From Chlamydiota bacterium (GTDB lineage Bacteria > Chlamydiota > Chlamydiia > Chlamydiales > Waddliaceae): 5,923 nucleotides of DNA. Shown piece after piece: positions 1 through 5,782 of this stretch. The notes under the pieces are model-generated. The model was not told the DNA's origin, searched no databases, and worked only from the letters and a program-made list of their open reading frames with translations. Location of the stretch: positions 1 to 5,923 of the forward strand of contig JAAKFP010000167.1 in assembly GCA_011065005.1 (NCBI GenBank), in the 5' to 3' direction. The position numbers were made by a program, and so were the translations under genes. Position 1 is the first letter of the stretch; every line of letters starts with the position of its first letter.

Positions 1-138
1 GGTGTCAATCAGTTGGGTTTGAGGTGGTATCGTTGCAGCCTCCCCAAGGCGAAGATCTTGATTTATCTGCTCCAACATGAGTGTGCGGATCGCATAAAGG
101 TTGTAAATACTGATGTCTAATTGGTCTATTGTTGCCAT
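1..138 (-). CDS. N-terminal part of an unrecognised small protein, divergent from the rsmH operon
   Basis: On the minus strand an ATG at 138-136 opens a frame of 46 codons that stays open to base 1, so the gene continues outside the window. The start reads MATIDQLDISIYNLYAIRTL and is followed by an acidic, amphipathic stretch (MLEQINQDLRLGEA) and a short PPQTQ segment. It has no signal peptide or membrane segment and looks like a cytoplasmic helical protein. An in-frame TAA lies 21 bases upstream of the ATG; a weak AGG lies about 7 bases before it, and a TTG directly precedes it as a possible alternative start. A longer overlapping minus-strand frame (5-187) gives a low-complexity, cysteine- and histidine-sprinkled translation that does not look like a real protein. 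From recalled gene order in Chlamydia trachomatis, the neighbour on this side of rsmH is the uncharacterised CT273, which would fit; I cannot confirm homology. Function unknown. Confidence 0.6.
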   Translation of the reverse strand, partial: MATIDQLDISIYNLYAIRTLMLEQINQDLRLGEAATIPPQTQLIDT

Positions 139-235
139 CAATCTGCCTATGGAATAAAGTTAGTAGTTTAAAAAGTATCTCCCCCACTACTTTTTATTTT
201 AACATTTTATCTATTTTTTAGTAAACACGGATTAA
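139..235. promoter_or_regulatory. Divergent intergenic region, likely promoters for both directions
   Basis: These 97 bases separate two divergently read genes, so at least one promoter per direction is expected here. The region is very AT-rich apart from a run of five C at 181-185. For the minus strand a sigma70-like pair can be read: AGTAAA at 220-225 (TTTACT on the minus strand, 4 of 6 to TTGACA) and ATTTTA at 196-201 (TAAAAT, 5 of 6 to TATAAT), with 18 bases between. For rsmH no good -35/-10 pair stands out; TAACAT at 200-205 is a weak -10 candidate. Assignments are by eye only. Confidence 0.4.
169..196. repeat. 9-bp inverted repeat in the divergent region
   Basis: TAAAAAGTA (169-177) and TACTTTTTA (188-196) are perfect inverted copies separated by a 10-base C-rich spacer (TCTCCCCCAC). 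The stem is nearly all A/T, so an RNA hairpin would be weak. It sits between divergent genes, where a terminator is not expected, and could be an operator-like dyad or simply a chance feature of AT-rich DNA. Confidence 0.4.
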
Positions 236-1171
236 ATGACAAAGATACACCACCCAGTTCTTTTAGAGGAAGTTCTCCGGTTTTTTGGAGACCTGAAACT
301 CGAGGTTTTCGTCGATGGCACTATAGGTGCTGCCGGGCATTCTGAAGCCCTATTGCAGGAACATCCAGAAATAGGCACTTTTCTTGGAATTGATCAAGAT
401 CCTTTGGCATTAGATCTTGCTCGACAGCAGTTGGAGCCGTGGAAAGAGAAAGTAATCTTGAAAAAAGGGAATTTTTCCGATTTAGAGGACCATTTAGAGG
501 AATGCGGCCTCTCCAAAATCGACGGAATGCTTCTCGATTTGGGGGTCTCCTCGATGCAGTTGGACCGTCCTGAGAAGGGATTCAGTTTTAACAGGGAGGG
601 ACCTCTCGACATGCGTATGGACCCTTCAAATGCTCTTACCGCTGCAGACATCGTGAACACATGGTCGGAGAAGGAGCTTGGAAGGATCTTTCGCGATTAT
701 GGAGAAGAAAGACGGTGGCGAGCTGCCGCGAGCGCAGTTGTTCAAGCGCGAAAGAAAGGAGAGATCCTAACAACGACACAGTTGGTAGATATTTTGTTTT
801 CGGTTCTAAGGTCGAGGAAGAAGCAGAACTTGCATCCTCTGACCCTGATCTTTCAGGCTTTACGGATCTGTGTGAATCGTGAGCTGGAAAGGATCGAGCA
901 AGTGATTCCACAAGCGATTCGTAGACTGAAAAGTGGAGGGAGGTTAGCGGTGATCAGCTTTCATAGTTTGGAAGACAGGATAGTAAAAAACGCTTTTCGT
1001 TATGCTGCCAGTGACAAAGAAAACACCTCGGGAATTGGTGGGATGTTTTTATCAAAAAAACCCGAAGTTCGCATTATAACAAGAAAACCGGTGATCCCTA
1101 CACTTGAAGAAGTGAAAAGAAACCCCCGCAGCAGAAGCTCTAAGCTTAGAGTTGTAGAAAAATTGGATTGA
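236..1171 (+). CDS. rsmH: 16S rRNA (cytosine-1402-N4)-methyltransferase RsmH (MraW)
   Basis: This cytoplasmic enzyme transfers a methyl group from S-adenosylmethionine to N4 of C1402 in 16S rRNA, tuning decoding at the P site. The 311-residue length is normal for the family. Visible landmarks in order: the N-terminal HHPVLLEEVL (5-14); SAM-binding motif I DGTIGAAGHS (27-36); GIDQDPLAL (51-59), whose acidic residues fit ribose binding; DGMLLDLGVSSMQLD (96-110); GPLDMRMD (122-129); ALRICVNREL (208-217); SGGRLAVISFHSLEDR (233-248); and the C-terminal NPRSRSSKLR (296-305). The usual GxGGHS of motif I reads GAAGHS here, a mild change. The ATG at 236 is chosen because HxPVLLEEVL normally starts within a few residues of the N-terminus; the ribosome binding site is weak (GGA, 4 bases upstream). 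It is the first gene of the plus-strand operon, and mraZ, which often precedes it in other bacteria, is absent. Confidence 0.97.
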   Translation: MTKIHHPVLLEEVLRFFGDLKLEVFVDGTIGAAGHSEALLQEHPEIGTFLGIDQDPLALDLARQQLEPWKEKVILKKGNFSDLEDHLEECGLSKIDGMLLDLGVSSMQLDRPEKGFSFNREGPLDMRMDPSNALTAADIVNTWSEKELGRIFRDYGEERRWRAAASAVVQARKKGEILTTTQLVDILFSVLRSRKKQNLHPLTLIFQALRICVNRELERIEQVIPQAIRRLKSGGRLAVISFHSLEDRIVKNAFRYAASDKENTSGIGGMFLSKKPEVRIITRKPVIPTLEEVKRNPRSRSSKLRVVEKLD

Positions 1172-1180
1172 GGGAATTTT

Positions 1181-1483
1181 ATGAAAAAGCAGATGATCCT
1201 TTGCACGCGAATTTTTGTTTGCATTTTTGCTGCCGGGATAACTCTCTACGCCACTATTGACAAAAACAACGACCTAACAGCGATTCAGCTTGCGATTCCT
1301 GAGCTGGAAAAAGAGGTAAAAACCCTTCACCTTGAAAATGAACGGTTGCAATATGAGATAGAACAATTCGAAAGCCCTATCCATTTGATGGAACTCCTGC
1401 GAAAACCTGAGTTTAGCCACCTGAAATACCCTTATGTTCGTGATGTGATTCATCTTCCTAAAGAGCAGCCGGCGGAGAAATGA
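1181..1483 (+). CDS. ftsL: FtsL/DivIC-like bitopic division protein
   Basis: A 100-residue protein with the architecture of FtsL: a short basic cytoplasmic end (MKK), one membrane segment (about 5-24) and an extracytoplasmic coiled coil. The heptad pattern is unbroken, with hydrophobic residues at 35, 39, 42, 46, 49, 56, 60 and 63 and Asn53 filling the remaining core position. After the coil comes SPIHLMELLRKPEFSHLKYP (65-84), resembling the SPxRIExxAREKLGM-like end of the FtsL/DivIC domain. In other bacteria FtsL joins FtsQ and FtsB and activates the FtsW-FtsI synthase at the septum. Position between rsmH and the class B PBP is the classical ftsL position, and the Chlamydia gene in this slot (CT271) has been treated as FtsL, as I recall. 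A good Shine-Dalgarno GAGGGA (1170-1175) overlaps the rsmH stop, and the stop overlaps the next ATG by four bases. Sequence identity to distant FtsL proteins is too low for certainty by eye. Confidence 0.75.
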   Translation: MKKQMILCTRIFVCIFAAGITLYATIDKNNDLTAIQLAIPELEKEVKTLHLENERLQYEIEQFESPIHLMELLRKPEFSHLKYPYVRDVIHLPKEQPAEK

Positions 1484-3504
1484 TCCAACAGCAGAAAAAT
1501 CCCATCACCACCAAACATCGCAAGCGATTAGTTTTTGTTGCGCTCGGAATTTTTTCTCTATTTTCTTTGCTGGTATTTCAGTTTTTTAAAATCCAAATCG
1601 TCAATGGAGACAAATGGTCTCGCGTGGCAGAAATGCAGCATTTCTTTACTGTCAGAGAACCCTTCATGCGTGGAACTTTTTGGTCGAATACCTCCATCAA
1701 AAGAGGGCATTCTGATAAACCGTATCGCTTTGTATTAGATATCGAAAAATTCCATCTCTTTATAGACCCTGTTTCCATACCCAAAAATCATAGAGACCCC
1801 ATTGTAAGCTATCTGATAGAGCAATTGGAAATCTCACAGCAGGAAAAACAAATATTTCGCAGTCATTTTGATCGGAACTCTCGTAGCCGTAAGTTAGCGA
1901 TGTGGCTTGATCGTGAAACGCGGGACTCGATTCTAAGCTGGTGGCAGTCCTATGCTCGCAAAAATCGGATCGTTCGAAATGCTCTCTATTTCGTTGCCGA
2001 TTATAAACGATCCTATCCCTCTGGGAAGCTGCTAGGACAGCTTCTTCACACAGTGCAAAACAATCGAGACGAACAAACAAAGCAGGCATTGCCAACAGGG
2101 GGGCTTGAGCTTTATTTCAACGAATACCTACAGGGAAAACAGGGAAAAAGGCTTCTAAAGCGCTCCCCAAGGCATTCTTTTGAAACAGGGAAAGTGATCA
2201 ACTCACCCGAAGATGGTGCGGATATCTACCTTACCATCAACCATTACCTGCAAGCAATCGCTGAGGAGGAGATCGAAAAAGGAGTAAAGCAGTGCCATGC
2301 TAAAGGGGGGTGGGCTGTGATGATGGAACCCAGGACCGGGGAAATTCTGGTTTTGGCACAATATCCCTTTTTCTTTCCAGCAAAGTATCAAGAGTATTTT
2401 AATGATACGGAAAAAATTGAAAACACCCGCGTGAAGGCAATCACCGACGCAAATGAACCAGGCTCCGTTGTCAAACCCCTCACTCTAGCGATAGCTCTCC
2501 TAGCAAACAAAGAATTGCGCGATGCGGGCAAGTCGCCTCTCTTTGATCCTGAAGAGAAAATACCCTGTTCCGATGGGCGCTTCCCCGGAAGGAAAAAAGA
2601 GATCTCCGACGTTACCAGACACAATTACCTCAACATGTGGATGGCTTTGCAGAAATCATCAAACATCTATTTTTCCAGACTGGTAGAAAGGATCATCGAC
2701 AACCTTGGAACTGAATGGTATCGGCAGGTGCTAGAAAAGACCTTTGGCTTTGGAGTAAAAACGGATCTTGAGCTTCCCGCTGAAAGTCCGGGGGTGCTAC
2801 CTACACCAGGAAAAATGTACTCGAGCGGAGCTCTAGAATGGTCTACGCCTACTCCTTTTTCTCTGGCGATAGGTCACAACCTACAGGTCAATAGCATTCA
2901 GCTTCTTCGAGCCTATTCCGTCTTAGCCAATGGAGGGTATTTCGTGGAACCCACCCTCATTAGAAAAATTGTAAAAAAGGATGCAGACGGTGCTGAAAAT
3001 ATTCTTCTCGACAACAGCTCCCCTGAACGCGTGCAAAGATTTGCTCGAGTTCTCGATTCGGATATTGTCTCTACCGTAGTCAAAGCGATGAAATATGTCA
3101 CCAAACCGGGAGGTTCCGGCCGGCGGGCCGATGTTTGGGGATATACCGAAGTGGGCAAGACAGCCACCGCCAGCAAGATCGTTGGGGGTAAATACTCCGA
3201 AACGCAGTATGTTTCCAGCTTCATAGGGTTCACTCCCGTGGAGGATCCCGCCTTTGTCCTTCTTGTGGTGATGGAGGAACCCGAATGCCTATACATCCCA
3301 GGCGTCGGCCACAATCACCATGGCAGCATCTCGTCGGCACCTGTCTTTAAGGAAATAGCGAAAAGATCTCTCGAATATCTGGGCATCACCCCCGATGATC
3401 CCTATGGATACCCATTTGGGGATCCCCGTTACGATCGCGAGCAGGCCGATTGGTTGCCCGAAAACCGGAAGTTGCAAGAAATATACGAAAAGTGGAATAA
3501 CTAA
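1480..3504 (+). CDS. ftsI: Class B penicillin-binding protein, septal transpeptidase (PBP3/FtsI type)
   Basis: This membrane-anchored D,D-transpeptidase would cross-link peptidoglycan stem peptides during division and be a beta-lactam target. The 674-residue protein has a basic cytoplasmic start, a membrane anchor (about 17-36), a long extracytoplasmic linker domain (about 40-245) and a transpeptidase domain beginning near ADIYLTIN (247-254) and GGWAVMMEPRTGEIL (276-290). Catalytic motifs are S329-V-V-K332 (nucleophile Ser329), S393-S-N395 and K560-T-A562; the last is normally KTG. The linker's usual RGxIYDRNGxxLA is reduced to RGTFWSNTSIKRG (64-76). After KTA, the expected YGG-like turn before APVF reads GHNHHGSISSAPVF (610-623). 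Past the fold, a hydrophilic tail rich in Asp, Pro and Tyr ends in EIYEKWNN. The start overlaps the ftsL stop (ATGA, 1480-1483), with GGAG only two bases upstream, suggesting translational coupling. Assignment to FtsI rather than PBP2 rests on the ftsL-murE context. Confidence 0.92.
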   Translation: MIQQQKNPITTKHRKRLVFVALGIFSLFSLLVFQFFKIQIVNGDKWSRVAEMQHFFTVREPFMRGTFWSNTSIKRGHSDKPYRFVLDIEKFHLFIDPVSIPKNHRDPIVSYLIEQLEISQQEKQIFRSHFDRNSRSRKLAMWLDRETRDSILSWWQSYARKNRIVRNALYFVADYKRSYPSGKLLGQLLHTVQNNRDEQTKQALPTGGLELYFNEYLQGKQGKRLLKRSPRHSFETGKVINSPEDGADIYLTINHYLQAIAEEEIEKGVKQCHAKGGWAVMMEPRTGEILVLAQYPFFFPAKYQEYFNDTEKIENTRVKAITDANEPGSVVKPLTLAIALLANKELRDAGKSPLFDPEEKIPCSDGRFPGRKKEISDVTRHNYLNMWMALQKSSNIYFSRLVERIIDNLGTEWYRQVLEKTFGFGVKTDLELPAESPGVLPTPGKMYSSGALEWSTPTPFSLAIGHNLQVNSIQLLRAYSVLANGGYFVEPTLIRKIVKKDADGAENILLDNSSPERVQRFARVLDSDIVSTVVKAMKYVTKPGGSGRRADVWGYTEVGKTATASKIVGGKYSETQYVSSFIGFTPVEDPAFVLLVVMEEPECLYIPGVGHNHHGSISSAPVFKEIAKRSLEYLGITPDDPYGYPFGDPRYDREQADWLPENRKLQEIYEKWNN

Positions 3505-3529
3505 GCTTTCTTGCACCTTATTTTATATC

Positions 3530-5020
3530 ATGAAGCTAAAGAAACTACTGAAAGACATTCCTATTTTAGAGGTTAGAGGGCCAAAAGAGGTGGAAATCAC
3601 CGGAGTTTGTGCCAACTCAAAGTTTCTAGCGCCCGGAAATCTTTTCGTCGCAAAAAAGGGGCGAACAGTAGAAGGTGCGCAATATATTCCGGAAGCGATC
3701 GCAGCGGGGGCAGTAGCGATTTTGACTGACATCTTCGATCCTACATTAAAAAATGTAACACAAATTATTCATCCCGATGTTTCTAAGATTGAGGGGTTAA
3801 TCGCCGCACAGTACAACCAGTTTCCTAGCGAAGAACTTCTGATGGTGGCAATCACAGGCACCAATGGAAAAACCACCACCTCCTTTCTGATTAAACATTT
3901 GCTAGGCAAGTATTATGGTCCTTGCGGACTTATCGGAACAATAGAATACATCATCGGTGAGCACCGATATCGAGCGACACATACGACCCCGGACGTTTCG
4001 ATCAATTACAAACTACTTCGAGAGATGATCAATGAAGGGTGTAGCTCCGCTATAATGGAGGTAACATCACACGCTCTCGATCAGGGACGTGTCAGCGGTA
4101 TCCAATACGATGTAGTGATCTTTACCAACCTGACGCCTGAACATCTCGACTACCATTCCTCCATGGATGAATACTGCCAGGTAAAAAACAAAATCTTTCG
4201 CGATTTAAATCCCGATAAAAAGAAAAAGGGATATCAGAAAACCGCCATCGTTAATGCTGACGATCCCTACCACAAGAAAATCCTTCAAGGTTGTCGCGTT
4301 CCCGTGGTCACTTACGGCATCGATAGTGTGGCAGACCTTCAAGCTACAGATATCCGCCTCAATGCGGGAGGGACAAAATATCTGTTAAGATATCAAGATG
4401 AGGTCTATCCCATCAAACTTCCACTGATCGGACGTTTTAACGTCTATAACAGCCTCGCAACCATCGCTTGTGGAATCTCCCAAGGTATACCTCTAGAAAA
4501 TATTTCCAAAATAATTCGTTCGTTCCCTCCAGTTCCCGGGAGGCTCGAACTCGTTCCCAATAAACTAGGCCTCAATATTTATGTGGACTTTGCCCATACG
4601 CCCGATGCTCTAGCCAATGCCCTAAAAACTTTAAGAGAGCTGAATAGCGGTCGCATCATCACACTCTTTGGCTGTGGAGGAGATCGTGATCGACTCAAGC
4701 GCCCTAATATGGCCGAAGTGTGCGAACAGTTTTCCGATATCTGTGTGGTTACCACCGATAATCCCCGCTCAGAAGATCCTGAGGCAATTATCAGCGACAT
4801 CACTAAAGGTTTTCAGAAAGCAAGTAGCTATGTAGTTGAAATCGATCGCAGAACAGCCATGGAAAAAACCTTGCACCTTGCAACACCAGAGGACATTATC
4901 CTTATTGCTGGCAGAGGACACGAGCCCTATCAGACTTTCCCTCACCATACTCTAGAGTTCGATGATCGAAAGGTCGCAACAGAAATTTGCCAAAACATCT
5001 CTCAAAAAGGAACCCCATGA
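3530..5020 (+). CDS. murE: UDP-MurNAc-L-Ala-D-Glu:2,6-diaminopimelate ligase MurE
   Basis: This cytoplasmic ATP-dependent ligase adds the third residue of the peptidoglycan stem peptide. From the ATG at 3530 the protein is 496 residues, typical for MurE. The N-terminal UDP-binding domain (1-100) contains the family stretch GVCANSKFLAPGNLFVAKKG; the central domain has the P-loop GTNGKTTT (110-117), MEVTSHAL and TNLTPEHLDYH, with Lys219 in YCQVKNKIF at the place of the carbamylated lysine; the C-terminal domain has VDFAHTPDAL, FGCGGDRDRLKRP, D410-N-P-R413 and AGRGHEPYQ (460-468). The DNPR motif is the signature of enzymes that add meso-diaminopimelate instead of lysine. An in-frame ATG at 3395 would overlap the PBP gene by 110 bases and add 45 residues unlike any MurE, so I rejected it. 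The chosen start lies 25 bases after the PBP stop and has no recognisable Shine-Dalgarno. The stop overlaps the amiA start. Confidence 0.97.
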   Translation: MKLKKLLKDIPILEVRGPKEVEITGVCANSKFLAPGNLFVAKKGRTVEGAQYIPEAIAAGAVAILTDIFDPTLKNVTQIIHPDVSKIEGLIAAQYNQFPSEELLMVAITGTNGKTTTSFLIKHLLGKYYGPCGLIGTIEYIIGEHRYRATHTTPDVSINYKLLREMINEGCSSAIMEVTSHALDQGRVSGIQYDVVIFTNLTPEHLDYHSSMDEYCQVKNKIFRDLNPDKKKKGYQKTAIVNADDPYHKKILQGCRVPVVTYGIDSVADLQATDIRLNAGGTKYLLRYQDEVYPIKLPLIGRFNVYNSLATIACGISQGIPLENISKIIRSFPPVPGRLELVPNKLGLNIYVDFAHTPDALANALKTLRELNSGRIITLFGCGGDRDRLKRPNMAEVCEQFSDICVVTTDNPRSEDPEAIISDITKGFQKASSYVVEIDRRTAMEKTLHLATPEDIILIAGRGHEPYQTFPHHTLEFDDRKVATEICQNISQKGTP

Positions 5021-5721
5021 CGTTAAAAGCATCGTTATTTTCTCTCGTTGTTATCGTATTCTTCACTTCCTGTTCACACTCCACAGCTAATCGAAACCGT
5101 GTTGAACAGGAAAGACAAGATCGTGAGCTCGCTTCCGCTATGGAGATAGCAAGAAGGCCAAAAATTGTTATCGATGCCGGTCATGGAGGAAAAGACCTCG
5201 GTGCTCTATCCCACACCAACCCAAAATATCAGGAAAAAAACCTAAACCTCTCGACTGCACTACTACTGAATCAATTTTTACAGCGTATGGGCTATCAAAC
5301 CATTATGACACGTGGTGATGACTACTTTGTTCCACTAAGCCTTCGGGCATCTTTTGCAAATAGCAACCGCGCTCTCCTATTCGTTAGTGTTCACTACAAT
5401 GCTGCACCAAACACAAAAGCAGAAGGAGTAGAAGTCTATTACTACAATTCCAAAGAGGATAAGGAACGAACCAAACAGTCCAAAAAACTCGCGCAAACTG
5501 TTCTTGATCAAATCACCGCCAACACAGAATGTAAATCGCGGGGTGTTAAACATGGAAATTTCGCAGTTATCAGAGAAACAACAATGCCCGCTATCCTCAT
5601 TGAAGGGGGATTTGTTACCAACGATGGAGAAATTCAAAAGCTCAGCGACCCCGCCTACCTCAAAACCATCGCCGGGAGCATCGCCCTCGGACTCCAAAAA
5701 TATTTGAAAGCAGGAGAATGA
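5017..5721 (+). CDS. amiA: N-acetylmuramoyl-L-alanine amidase (Amidase_3), probable lipoprotein
   Basis: This zinc amidase would cut the bond between MurNAc and L-alanine, separating peptide from glycan during septum splitting. Using the ATG at 5017, the protein has 234 residues. An N-terminal hydrophobic segment (about 5-17) ends in FTSC (Cys19), an acceptable though not ideal lipobox, so export and lipid anchoring are likely. A short charged linker (25-47) leads to the catalytic domain: DAGHGGKD with zinc ligand His56, Glu73 in QEKNLNLS, His126 in SVHYNA, and the catalytic Glu196 in LIEGGFVTN. Only 70 residues separate His126 from Glu196, leaving little room for the autoinhibitory helix of E. 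coli AmiA/B/C. No SxxK motif occurs. The start at 5017 is preferred over an upstream ATG at 4987 because it has AAGGAA (5007-5012) four bases upstream, overlaps the murE stop (ATGA) and gives a cleaner signal sequence. Chlamydial AmiA enzymes in this position are known to process peptidoglycan. Confidence 0.93.
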   Translation: MTLKASLFSLVVIVFFTSCSHSTANRNRVEQERQDRELASAMEIARRPKIVIDAGHGGKDLGALSHTNPKYQEKNLNLSTALLLNQFLQRMGYQTIMTRGDDYFVPLSLRASFANSNRALLFVSVHYNAAPNTKAEGVEVYYYNSKEDKERTKQSKKLAQTVLDQITANTECKSRGVKHGNFAVIRETTMPAILIEGGFVTNDGEIQKLSDPAYLKTIAGSIALGLQKYLKAGE

Positions 5722-5782
5722 TTCGTAACCGTTTACCTCTATCTGTTAACCGCGAAGAAAACAAATATAAGAAGGAGCTTTT
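5722..5782 (+). promoter_or_regulatory. Gap between amiA and the next gene, with a strong ribosome binding site
   Basis: The 61-base gap carries AGAAGGAG ending five bases before the ATG at 5783, the strongest ribosome binding site in the window. No GC-rich hairpin followed by T residues is present, so nothing here clearly ends the operon. TAACCG occurs at 5726-5731 and again at 5747-5752, 21 bases apart. No convincing -35/-10 pair is seen, so the downstream gene may be read through from the operon. Confidence 0.4.

Noticed and set aside
5..187. 60-codon minus-strand frame at the left edge
   Set aside because: Its translation looks like noise and it overlaps, in another frame, the more protein-like partial gene that starts at 138.
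169..200. Dyad followed by T residues as a rho-independent terminator
   Set aside because: It lies between divergent genes, where no transcript should need to end, and the stem is almost entirely A/T.
3116..3129. GC-rich CCGGCCGGCGGGCC stretch as a hairpin or foreign insert
   Set aside because: It encodes in-frame Gly-Arg-Arg-Ala just before the KTA motif and is bounded by normal coding sequence; no repeat or boundary is seen.
2913..3314. 133-codon minus-strand frame opposite the PBP gene
   Set aside because: It lies fully antisense to the conserved transpeptidase domain, and its translation has no family motif; it is a shadow of the real gene.
3395..3529. Longer MurE with 45 extra N-terminal residues
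   Set aside because: The extension overlaps the PBP gene, has no ribosome binding site, and reads unlike any MurE; the ATG at 3530 gives the usual length and N-terminus.
4987..5016. AmiA start ten codons upstream
   Set aside because: It would put charged residues (PKHLSKRNP) before the signal sequence; the ATG at 5017 has AAGGAA at a suitable distance and the ATGA overlap.
5746..5771. TTAACC plus TATAAG as a promoter for the last gene
   Set aside because: Spacing is only 14 bases, and the -10 would abut the ribosome binding site, leaving almost no leader for it to act in.
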